This document shows positions 1 through 6,811 of a stretch of DNA of 6,811 bases, one piece after another; the stretch's first letter is position 1; the number at the start of each line of letters is the position of its first letter. Source of the DNA: Bacteroidales bacterium (GTDB lineage Bacteria > Bacteroidota > Bacteroidia > Bacteroidales > GCA-2748055). The position numbers and the translations under genes are program-made. Where the stretch lies: the NCBI GenBank assembly GCA_024763595.1, contig JANTFK010000183.1, positions 1-6,811 on the forward strand, given 5' to 3'. The notes below the pieces were generated by a model that saw nothing but the letters and a program-made list of their open reading frames with translations, ran no database searches and was not told the origin of the DNA.

Positions 1-1
1 A

Positions 2-85
2 AAGTCTGTTTCGGGACTCACTGTTTATTCCATTGTGAATAACATTATTACCATTGACGAAGTTACCTCGAAACCTTCACAGTAA
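2..85 (+). CDS. C-terminal end of an upstream gene (partial, unidentified)
   Basis: A reading frame is open from the left window edge and ends at TAA (83-85), giving about 27 residues. The fragment is rich in Val, Ile, Ser and Thr and ends in a polar tail (DEVTSKPSQ), which is plausible for a real protein C-terminus. The other two plus-strand frames close early, and the minus strand offers only very short frames here. The piece is too short to assign to a family, and 27 open codons could arise by chance. If real, this gene precedes the coiled-coil gene in the same orientation with a gap of about 50 bp. Confidence 0.4.
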   Translation, partial: KSVSGLTVYSIVNNIITIDEVTSKPSQ

Positions 86-89
86 TGTT

Positions 90-97
90 TATATTTG
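90..97 (+). promoter_or_regulatory. Candidate Bacteroidota-type -7 promoter element
   Basis: TATATTTG matches the TAnnTTTG -7 consensus known for the primary sigma factor of Bacteroidota. It lies in the AT-rich gap before the coiled-coil gene and would place transcription start near 102-105, giving a leader of roughly 30 nt. No good TTTG -33 element is visible at the expected distance (around 65-70), so this is a half-match only. The bases just before the ATG at 136 are A/T-rich with no Shine-Dalgarno sequence, as is usual in this phylum. Confidence 0.35.
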
Positions 98-135
98 TCA
101 ATTGTCTCTTGTTAAATTTTTTAAATTCTTAGCTC

Positions 136-1023
136 ATGGCTGAAAACAGATCAAATGTTGGTGTACTTTACGGAATACTGGGTTTACTGACCGTTGTACT
201 GATTGTTGCAGTGTATTTATTGATTGATACACGAAAAAACCTGAATATTGTCTCGGGGGACCTGGCTGAAAAGACCGAGTTTTTCAAGCTTGAAAAGGAT
301 TCCCTGGAAGGAGAATTGAGAAATATCTATTTCCGGTACGATACCCTTGAAACCAATAATATTGATCTGCAACTGGAAATGAAACAGCAACAGGAGAAGA
401 TCGACCGGCTGATTTCCATACAGGCCGAAGATGCTTACAAGATCAAGATGTATCGAAAAGAGATGGGAACCCTGCGTTCTGTATTGAGGAGTTATATCGT
501 TCAGATTGATTCCCTGAACATGATGAACCAGGAGTTGCTGGCCCAAAATAAACAACTTCGGAATACTGAACGAAGACTGACCACTGAAAAGGAACAGCTT
601 AAAAAAGATAAATCCCAGCTGGAAGAGATCCGGGACCTGGCCACCACGCTTCAGGCTTCCGGTATTAACCTGGTCCTTTTGAATAAACGGGATAAGCAGA
701 CTTCCAGGATACGAAACACCACCAAAGTGCGGGTCGATTTGACGCTGCGCGCCAACAAGGTTACCGAACCAGGAGAAAAACAGATCTTTCTCAGAATCCT
801 CAGGCCAGACCAGGTTGTTCTGGGATCGCCCGATATGCAGATGTTCGAGTTCAACGGAGAAGAGCTTCCGGCCACTGCTTCCAGGGTTATCACCTATGAA
901 AATGAGGATCTTCCCGTTTCCATCTTCTGGAACAACGACGGTGAAATTGTTCCCGGTGAACATACCGTGGAACTCTATGCTGAAGGAAAACAGATCGGTA
1001 AGTCATCTTTTGTGTTAAAATAG
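136..1023 (+). CDS. Single-pass membrane protein with long coiled coil and C-terminal beta-rich domain, function unknown
   Basis: I do not recognise a named family with certainty; it resembles uncharacterised Bacteroidota proteins. The 295 residues fall into three parts. Residues about 8-30 form one hydrophobic transmembrane helix right after a short polar N-terminus, with no cleavage site evident, so this is probably a signal anchor. Residues about 40-170 are highly charged and rich in Glu, Lys, Gln and Leu with heptad-like spacing, predicted to be a long coiled coil. Residues about 178-295 are of mixed composition with alternating strands, ending in a segment (GEHTVELYAEGKQIG) that resembles the last strands of an Ig-like or similar beta-sandwich fold. 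The most likely picture is an envelope protein that oligomerises through its coil, but the side of the membrane is not settled by the flanking charges. The start at 136 is the first ATG after an in-frame TAG at 130-132. The glycosyltransferase begins 13 bp downstream, suggesting co-transcription. No enzymatic motif is seen. Confidence 0.85.
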   Translation: MAENRSNVGVLYGILGLLTVVLIVAVYLLIDTRKNLNIVSGDLAEKTEFFKLEKDSLEGELRNIYFRYDTLETNNIDLQLEMKQQQEKIDRLISIQAEDAYKIKMYRKEMGTLRSVLRSYIVQIDSLNMMNQELLAQNKQLRNTERRLTTEKEQLKKDKSQLEEIRDLATTLQASGINLVLLNKRDKQTSRIRNTTKVRVDLTLRANKVTEPGEKQIFLRILRPDQVVLGSPDMQMFEFNGEELPATASRVITYENEDLPVSIFWNNDGEIVPGEHTVELYAEGKQIGKSSFVLK

Positions 1024-1036
1024 TCAGGCACGGCTC

Positions 1037-2335
1037 ATGAATATTGGCATCATTATTGGCAGGATCGGAGGTGTGGATGGTGTAGCCCTGGAGACTGAAA
1101 AATGGATGGAAGTACTTAAATCCATGGGGCATACCATCTTTACCCTGTCGGGCCAGTTCCAGGAAAGGCCCATGGATCCATCCACTGAAACCCTGGTTCC
1201 CGAAATGTCTTTTTTCTCTCCCGAAAGTTTCTGGAGCCAGAAAAAGGCGTTTTTCTATCCGGAAACGGACCCCCAGGAGCTTATCGAACACCTCAATCTC
1301 TATTCCAGGGTGATCTATAAAAAGATCCTGAACTGGATCAATGAAAGAAAAATTGAACTGCTTATTTCAGAAAATGCCTCTGCATTGCCATCACATTTGG
1401 AGATGGGGCTGGCCATTAACAAAGTTGTTCATAAAACGGGCATACCCACCATTACCCATGATCACGATTTTGCCTGGGAGCGTGGGGACCGCTATGTGTC
1501 TCCACACAAGGATATCAACGAATTCGTGGACGAAGTATTTCCTTTAAGAGCTCCGAACTCGGTACATGCCGTGATCAATACCCATGCCTGTCATACCCTG
1601 AAAGAGCGATACGGCCGGGATGCGGTCAATGTTCCCAACGTAATGGATTTCAATAAACCTTTCGGGGTTAAGAACCGGAAAAATGAGGTACTTCCAGATC
1701 ACCTGGGTTTTAAAAGAGATGACCTGTTTCTGTTCCAGATTACAAGAGTAGTCAGGCGCAAAGGAATTGAAACAGCGATTCAGCTGGTGCATGCACTACA
1801 TGATAAAAAGATCAAGCTGATCATTACCGGAAATTATGCAGATGATGCCGGTAGTGCCTATTACAATGAGTTGGTCAACCAGATCCATGAGCTCAAACTC
1901 GGGGAACAGGTCAGCTTTGCCCACCACCTCTTCCACAGCAAGGGGCTTTCCAACAACGGGGAGGTACGCTTCTCCCTCTCCGACGCTTATGCACGTGCCA
2001 TAGCCTGTACCTATTTCAGTACATACGAGGGCTTTGGAAATGCTTTTGTGGAAGCAGTACTGGCCAGACGGCCCATCTTTGTAAATAACTATGAACCGGT
2101 CTATATGCCGGATATTGGAAGTAAAGGCTTCAAGACAGTGATGATAGACAACAGTGAACTGCCCGAATCTGCCGTGAAGCAGATGGCAGAGGTCATCTAC
2201 AATCCGACCCTGGCCAGTGAAATGGCAGATTACAATTTTGAACTGGGAAAGAAATACTTTAGCTATGACACCCTCAGGGAAAAACTTGAACTCCTGATCC
2301 ACAAAGCTAAGGATGCTGCCTCGGCTAATCCATAA
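1037..2335 (+). CDS. GT-B glycosyltransferase, GT4 type
   Basis: Predicted retaining glycosyltransferase of 432 residues, a normal length for a complete GT-B enzyme, likely cytosolic and using an activated sugar donor. The N-terminal domain starts with a Rossmann-like strand and a glycine-rich loop (MNIGIIIGRIGGVDGVALE, 1-19). A HDHDFAWERGDRY segment at 141-153 recalls the H-D-F-x-W-E-R motif found in a GT4 subgroup that, from memory, includes mannosylglucosylglycerate-type synthases; the substrate here is not established. The C-terminal domain opens with QITRVVRRKGIE (234-245), containing the Arg237 and Lys242 pair expected to bind the donor phosphates. The E-x7-E motif follows at Glu331 and Glu339. 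The ATG at 1037 is preceded by a weak CAGG eight bases upstream. The gene follows the coiled-coil gene by 13 bp, and its last 11 bp overlap the 3' end of the converging hemW. No truncation or frameshift is seen. Confidence 0.9.
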   Translation: MNIGIIIGRIGGVDGVALETEKWMEVLKSMGHTIFTLSGQFQERPMDPSTETLVPEMSFFSPESFWSQKKAFFYPETDPQELIEHLNLYSRVIYKKILNWINERKIELLISENASALPSHLEMGLAINKVVHKTGIPTITHDHDFAWERGDRYVSPHKDINEFVDEVFPLRAPNSVHAVINTHACHTLKERYGRDAVNVPNVMDFNKPFGVKNRKNEVLPDHLGFKRDDLFLFQITRVVRRKGIETAIQLVHALHDKKIKLIITGNYADDAGSAYYNELVNQIHELKLGEQVSFAHHLFHSKGLSNNGEVRFSLSDAYARAIACTYFSTYEGFGNAFVEAVLARRPIFVNNYEPVYMPDIGSKGFKTVMIDNSELPESAVKQMAEVIYNPTLASEMADYNFELGKKYFSYDTLREKLELLIHKAKDAASANP

Positions 2336-3452
2336 ACAACGCCTTCAGGATATGGTCCGTAATTAGCCAGTATTCCGGATCTATCACCACCCGGTCATCT
2401 TCCATTTTCATGAAGCCAGCCGCCAGAAAAGGCTCTGTTTTTTCCAAAAAATAATCCCTGTAACTGTTCCCGAAACGCTTTTCCAAATAACCGGGCAGCG
2501 CACCCCACCTGTTTCTTAAAGAAGTAATCAGATAATCGTGATACTGCTCAGTGGATGTTAGTTTCTCTGTTTCCGTGAATCCCTCCCCTGCAGCAATGCC
2601 CTGTAAGTATCCCTTCAAAGACGCGATATTCCAGCTCCGGTTGTTTCCATCAAAGGAGTGGGCAGACGGGCCCAGTCCCAGGTAGGGTTCCCCTGACCAG
2701 TACAGCATGTTGTGTTTTGACAAATGACCGTTCCGTGCAAAATTGGAGATCTCATAATGATCAAAACCTGCAGCAAGCAATTTTGACCGTAACGTCCTGT
2801 ATTGCGCCAGACTCACCTCCTCATCCACAGCCATCAGTTTCCCTTTTTCTCTCCAGTGATCAAAAACGGTACCTTTTTCAAAAGTGAGATGATAGGCCGA
2901 TATATGTGTAACAGGCAGCGTAAGAGCTGTCCTGATATTTTCTTCCCATGCTTTCAGACGCTGCCCCGGTATTCCGTATATCAGATCAATGGTGATATTC
3001 TGAAAACCGGCATTTGCAGCTTCAAGGACACTTTCTTTTGCCTGACGCGCATCATGGGACCTGTGCATCAGGGTCAATTCCCGGTCATGAAAAGACTGGA
3101 TCCCCAGGCTAATACGGTTAAAACCAATCTTTTTCAGTGTTTTCAGGTAATTTGAATCAACATCATCCGGATTACATTCCAGCGTCCATTCGGCATCTTC
3201 TGAAAAGGTAAAATAACGGTGAATGGCCGAAATGATCCTGTCAAGTTGCACGGGCGAAAGCAGGGAAGGAGTTCCTCCGCCCAGATAGAGGCTGTCCAAC
3301 GCCGTTCCGGAAAATGAGAGAGCTTTGATTTCCAGCTCCTTTACAAGATGTTCGGTAAAGGTTTCTATATGTTGCAGGCTCACCGTAAAGAAAAAATCGC
3401 AATAGCGACAGGCCTGCCTGCAGAACGGAATATGAAGATAAAGGCCACGCAT
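2325..3452 (-). CDS. hemW: Radical SAM heme chaperone HemW (HemN-like protein)
   Basis: HemW is a cytosolic radical SAM protein that binds heme and delivers it to target hemoproteins; it was long annotated as oxygen-independent coproporphyrinogen III oxidase. The 375-residue product has the family's usual length. The cluster motif C-x3-C-x2-C is at Cys11, Cys15 and Cys18 and continues as CDF, lacking the extra cysteine (CxC) of true HemN. Further radical SAM features are GGGTPS (58-63), the ECNPDD strand (92-97), RISLGIQSF (113-121) and DLIYGIPGQ (156-164). The HNxxYW motif used to tell HemW from HemN is present at 247-252, followed by YLGLGPSAHSF (257-267). The C-terminal part (about 290-375) fits the HemN C-terminal domain. 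The start is the first ATG after an in-frame TGA two codons upstream, and it puts the cluster motif near the N-terminus as expected. The gene follows the large glycosyltransferase-glycosidase gene by 3 bp, so translational coupling is likely. Confidence 0.95.
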   Translation of the reverse strand: MRGLYLHIPFCRQACRYCDFFFTVSLQHIETFTEHLVKELEIKALSFSGTALDSLYLGGGTPSLLSPVQLDRIISAIHRYFTFSEDAEWTLECNPDDVDSNYLKTLKKIGFNRISLGIQSFHDRELTLMHRSHDARQAKESVLEAANAGFQNITIDLIYGIPGQRLKAWEENIRTALTLPVTHISAYHLTFEKGTVFDHWREKGKLMAVDEEVSLAQYRTLRSKLLAAGFDHYEISNFARNGHLSKHNMLYWSGEPYLGLGPSAHSFDGNNRSWNIASLKGYLQGIAAGEGFTETEKLTSTEQYHDYLITSLRNRWGALPGYLEKRFGNSYRDYFLEKTEPFLAAGFMKMEDDRVVIDPEYWLITDHILKALFMD

Positions 3453-3455
3453 GGG

Positions 3456-6400
3456 TCATCTGCCTCTATTTCCCGGTTCACTGAGATACCCGATAATTGC
3501 ATTGGAAACGGCCCTGGGTTCGGGCGGAAGGGCATACACATCCGATTCATATGCCTTATTGTAGGGTGATATGTTGAGGACAGTTCCGTCAACCATGAGG
3601 GTACTGCTTCCCCCCGGATCAAAACCCATTGCTTTTTCCATACCGTGCTTTAACAGGATCGTTGCCATATCTTCATGTGTGGCTCCCACCGATTCCCTGA
3701 TCCTTCCATTGATGGTCAGAACGGCCAGCTCTCCATGACCATTTATCGCTGCGGCGATTTTTGGCCCCCTCATATCTGTATAATCCAACCTTGCTGCCTG
3801 TGTCCGGATGGAATTGTTTGTTTTCCATCCCTCTTCTTCCATATCCAGCACCACCTTTCCCTTATCCAGTAACATGGGTCCGGCTTCCACCCCGTCTAAT
3901 ACATTTTCAAAACCGGGAACCGAAATGGTTATTTTCTCCCCAACCCTCAGGCCTTCAGGCATATCCCCTCGTGCAAACGCCAATGTAAACCCTACCGGTA
4001 TAACATTCAATTTCTCACCGCTTCTGGTCCTGATAATCTCCTTGACCGTCCTACCGGCCATCCTGACAATGGTCTTTCCGTTTCCGTTAATGATCTCTCC
4101 CGGATAAAGCAGGTCATAATAGGCACTTGCATGGTGGTGATCATCTTCCCTGTTATAGTATCGGGCACTCATTTTCATATTCCAGTTTTTCCAGGTAAGA
4201 TGCAATCCTTTACTGCAGTTTACCCGGGCGATATCCACCGTACCATCTTTAAAAAAGAGAATAGCGGGCTTGTTGAACAGGGGTGGTGACAGCATCTCTC
4301 CATCAGAAATCAGCAACCCCAGCGGAGAACCGATAAAAGCTTCTGACAGTCCAAGTTTACCTACAAGTTCAGCATTGAGTATATACCCTCCATTCCAGGC
4401 AATCAATGCCTTTTTTCTGCTCTTTCTTGTGAACATATTGGCCAGTTGAAGGACGGTTTTTGGTTCGCCCCGCGTCGAACTTACCGTAAAACTCCATGCC
4501 TTCTCCCTAAAGTTCAACCTTGCTATGGCCCCGTTGTAGGGCAATCCGTCATCATGTAGCCCGCTCACATATTCATACGATACTTTCTGCTTGATCTGTC
4601 CAGTCCTGCTTAATGATTTCAGTACATGTTTTACCGGGCTTCCCCGCAGCATGGCATCCTCCCTGATAGCTCTCATCACAACATCTTCTCCAAGCTTTTT
4701 TGCCAGGGATCTGTAAAGATTGCTTTTCAAACTTCTTTCAAAATCCCTTGCCGTCTGAACCGGAGTAGGATATGCCAGTGTAACCCTTACACCAGCCGGT
4801 ACAAACTGAATATACCCACTGTCAACGGGAATACCCATGATATGCGCCACAAACTGATTGGATACTTTCCCGATATGGAACCGGTCCATATCCACCATAT
4901 CTGTCATCATCGCCGCATTGCTCCTGTTGGTCAGTATATATCCATCCTGTTCCTTGATCCAACGCAATACTTTCAGTGCCTGACTGCCCAATTGCGGAAA
5001 GTGAATCCCGACACACAGCTGTTTCGTCCTGATGATCTGCAATACTTTATATTCATACAGTAATTTTAACTCCTCTGATTTTCCATTCAGGATATAATCG
5101 GTTATTTCATCCTTGTTTAGCTGTTTCCCCAGGTTTTTCTCCTGTGCAAAAATAAAGACAGGTTGTAGCTGTGCAGCTTTCCTGTCAAGCAGTTTGGTGG
5201 ATATGGTTTCTTCCAGGGGAAGGTTGAGTCTTGAACGAATAGATTGCAGCGCAAAAAACTCCAGCTCATACATAATATAAGCACCCGGGAAATAGGCAAT
5301 GGGCCTGTTTTCCTGAAGGCGGGCAATCAGTTTTTTACGGTCATCTATGGCCAGGTTGGAACTTCCTGTAAGTTGCAGCAATGCCAGGTTCCAGTCAGTG
5401 AAGAACTGCGGGCTGAGATCCACCTTGTTGATCGGAGAAGGTTGAACGATATGGATATAGAGCAAATTTATCAGGCCTGTGAGCTCCTGAAAAGTATATT
5501 CCATATATGGATAGTGATTTCTGTTCCTGTGCCTGTACGACATGGAATGATCGTGCTGAGTGACAATCTCGCCTTCCCTGGTTTCAAACAGGGTTTCCAC
5601 AGCATTGTAAAAACGGTTGATAATTTTGGAAGGTACATGAACCGAACCAGGATCGTTTTCAATAATAGTCCTTGCAAAATGGAAGGCCATACCGCGTATC
5701 AGTTGCTGTTCAACCCTGAAATAACTTGGATCGATCAGGGATTTAAGCATTAACATAAAGGATAGCCTGCCATATCCCGGCAGATAATGCCTGTTCCTGG
5801 TATCCAGCAGGGCTTTCAGATCATCATTGGTAAAACTGACCATCTCCTGGTAGTCTTCCAGGGTTTCCCTGACGATGCGTTCTATTTTTCCATTCTCCTT
5901 TAATTGACTGTACAACCTGTAAAGTAGCTGGTAAATATTATCATTTAATGCATCCAGGCTATACCGCTTGAACACCGCTTTTCTGTTATGCCTGATTTCA
6001 CTGGTGTAGTGATGCGGAAAAAATATTCTGTCTATGATTCCCTTAACGATGCTGCCGGAGATCTTTTTTCCCTTAAATTCCAATACCTTCAACCGTTCAT
6101 TCTCACCCAGGTGTTCTCCTATTACTTCTGAATAGACAGTTTCGGGTTCGTACCTCCTGCAAAAAATGGGTGTACCACAGGCTGTGGCTTCAATAATGGG
6201 CAACCCGCGACCCTCCGTTTTACTGGGCAGCAAAACCAGGGAAGAGATATTATAAAGTTCTGCAATACCTACCGGGTTTTCAAACCTGACCTTAAACGAA
6301 TCCCTGTCCAGTTCACCAAACAGGAAGGCCAGATATACCCTGTTTTTCAAATCCTGTCCTACGCTTTCCAGTAATTCACTGAATTTCCTGATCAGTTTTT

Positions 6401-6811
6401 CATAATACACAAATTGTCCGGATGCCATGGGGCCGGTGATGACAAATGTCATTTTCAAAAGGGGGGTCCTCCGAAAACGAATGACCATCTCTTCTTCTTC
6501 AAACATACTCCTCAACAGGTTAAATGATGTCTCAATCCTCTTCCTGGCAATAATGCGCGTTGGTTGTAAAAGAATAATATTTTCCCTGATAAATTGATCC
6601 ACATCTCCTGTCCGGGCCCCGATCACGACCGGTTTTGGATTGTGTTCCTCCACCAATTTTCCCGAAAGTACATCATCTACTGTATAGCTGATCAGCCGGT
6701 CACCATACCGGGAAAGTATTTTTTCGACCTGTAAAAAAGTATTGATATTTTTACGCTTATCGCTTTTTGTATAGAGAGAGGTATCCACTGCCGTACCAAT
6801 TTCCATTACAT
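3456..6811 (-). CDS. Large fusion: GT4-type glycosyltransferase module, unassigned middle region, C-terminal phosphodiester glycosidase (NAGPA) domain; 5' end outside window
   Basis: At least 1,116 residues, numbered here from the ATG at 6806. That ATG is probably internal: the preceding in-frame codon is GTA, the frame is open to the edge, and by comparison with the glycosyltransferase at 1037-2335 roughly 130-140 N-terminal residues are missing. Residues 1-270 are GT-B: QPTRIIARKRIE (81-92) holds Arg84 and Lys89 for donor phosphates, and E-x7-E is at Glu198 and Glu206 (TEGRGLPIIEATACGTP). Residues about 285-740 are mostly helical-looking and unassigned, with a His/Arg/Tyr-rich stretch near 418-435. 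Residues about 745-1112 resemble the PF09992 phosphodiester glycosidase domain, related to the human enzyme that uncovers mannose 6-phosphate by removing GlcNAc. Its signs are NGGY (805-808), PLGLLISDGE (828-837), EAGPMLL (974-980), INGRIRESVGATHEDMA (1032-1048), GFDPGGSST (1061-1069) and PRAVSNAIIG (1094-1103). I see no transmembrane helix in the visible part. Glycan substrate unknown. hemW starts 3 bp downstream. Confidence 0.85.
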   Translation of the reverse strand, partial: VMEIGTAVDTSLYTKSDKRKNINTFLQVEKILSRYGDRLISYTVDDVLSGKLVEEHNPKPVVIGARTGDVDQFIRENIILLQPTRIIARKRIETSFNLLRSMFEEEEMVIRFRRTPLLKMTFVITGPMASGQFVYYEKLIRKFSELLESVGQDLKNRVYLAFLFGELDRDSFKVRFENPVGIAELYNISSLVLLPSKTEGRGLPIIEATACGTPIFCRRYEPETVYSEVIGEHLGENERLKVLEFKGKKISGSIVKGIIDRIFFPHHYTSEIRHNRKAVFKRYSLDALNDNIYQLLYRLYSQLKENGKIERIVRETLEDYQEMVSFTNDDLKALLDTRNRHYLPGYGRLSFMLMLKSLIDPSYFRVEQQLIRGMAFHFARTIIENDPGSVHVPSKIINRFYNAVETLFETREGEIVTQHDHSMSYRHRNRNHYPYMEYTFQELTGLINLLYIHIVQPSPINKVDLSPQFFTDWNLALLQLTGSSNLAIDDRKKLIARLQENRPIAYFPGAYIMYELEFFALQSIRSRLNLPLEETISTKLLDRKAAQLQPVFIFAQEKNLGKQLNKDEITDYILNGKSEELKLLYEYKVLQIIRTKQLCVGIHFPQLGSQALKVLRWIKEQDGYILTNRSNAAMMTDMVDMDRFHIGKVSNQFVAHIMGIPVDSGYIQFVPAGVRVTLAYPTPVQTARDFERSLKSNLYRSLAKKLGEDVVMRAIREDAMLRGSPVKHVLKSLSRTGQIKQKVSYEYVSGLHDDGLPYNGAIARLNFREKAWSFTVSSTRGEPKTVLQLANMFTRKSRKKALIAWNGGYILNAELVGKLGLSEAFIGSPLGLLISDGEMLSPPLFNKPAILFFKDGTVDIARVNCSKGLHLTWKNWNMKMSARYYNREDDHHHASAYYDLLYPGEIINGNGKTIVRMAGRTVKEIIRTRSGEKLNVIPVGFTLAFARGDMPEGLRVGEKITISVPGFENVLDGVEAGPMLLDKGKVVLDMEEEGWKTNNSIRTQAARLDYTDMRGPKIAAAINGHGELAVLTINGRIRESVGATHEDMATILLKHGMEKAMGFDPGGSSTLMVDGTVLNISPYNKAYESDVYALPPEPRAVSNAIIGYLSEPGNRGR

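Noticed and set aside
111..127. AT-only inverted repeat (TTAAA, T loop, TTTAA) upstream of the first complete gene
   Set aside because: The stem is only about 5 A-T pairs, too weak for an intrinsic terminator, and is expected by chance in such AT-rich sequence.
217..963. A 248-codon open frame on the minus strand opposite the coiled-coil gene
   Set aside because: It is a shadow of the plus-strand gene. Its product has no recognisable domain, and the plus-strand product shows clear transmembrane and coiled-coil organisation.
1796..2302. A 168-codon minus-strand frame opposite the glycosyltransferase C-terminal domain
   Set aside because: The plus strand encodes the E-x7-E motif and the donor-binding fold here, and the antisense product is unlike any known protein.
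2325..3452. Annotation as oxygen-independent coproporphyrinogen III oxidase (HemN)
   Set aside because: The fourth cysteine of the HemN motif is missing (CDF instead of CxC), the HNxxYW motif of HemW is present, and the protein is shorter than true HemN.
5244..5753. A 169-codon plus-strand frame inside the large fusion gene
   Set aside because: It lies opposite the unassigned middle region, where a shadow could be mistaken for a gene, but the minus-strand frame is continuous through it between two recognised domains and the antisense product shows no motif.

Overview
The window looks like a piece of a Bacteroidota chromosome. The clues are a mid-40s G+C impression (by eye, not calculated), starts with little or no Shine-Dalgarno sequence, a TAnnTTTG-type -7 promoter element ahead of the first complete gene, and a membrane-anchored coiled-coil protein of a kind I associate with that phylum. 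It is almost fully coding. No RNA genes, CRISPR arrays, insertion sequences or long repeats were seen.

Layout. Bases 2-85 are probably the 3' end of an upstream plus-strand gene. A short AT-rich gap (86-135) with a promoter-like element follows. Then come two plus-strand genes 13 bp apart: a single-pass membrane coiled-coil protein of unknown function (136-1023) and a GT-B glycosyltransferase of the GT4 type (1037-2335). The rest is on the minus strand, converging on the glycosyltransferase with an 11-bp overlap of 3' ends. First in transcription order is a very large multidomain protein (3456 to the window edge) that joins a GT4-type glycosyltransferase module, about 450 residues I cannot assign, and a C-terminal phosphodiester glycosidase (NAGPA-type, PF09992) domain. 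It is followed, after only 3 bp, by hemW (2325-3452), a radical SAM heme chaperone.

How the genes may work together. The glycosyltransferase and the glycosyltransferase module of the large protein share a distinctive segment (Q-x-T-R-x4-R-K-x-I-E-T) and can be roughly aligned upstream of it. They may therefore be relatives acting in one glycan or glycolipid pathway, although they sit in two converging transcription units. The large fusion is the most unusual item: one polypeptide carries a sugar-transferring module and a domain from a family known to hydrolyse sugar-phosphodiester bonds. hemW is a housekeeping gene and its link to the glycan genes is probably only positional.

Limits. The 5' end of the large gene lies outside the window, so its true length, start and promoter cannot be seen. 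Substrates of both glycosyltransferases and of the glycosidase domain cannot be read from sequence alone.
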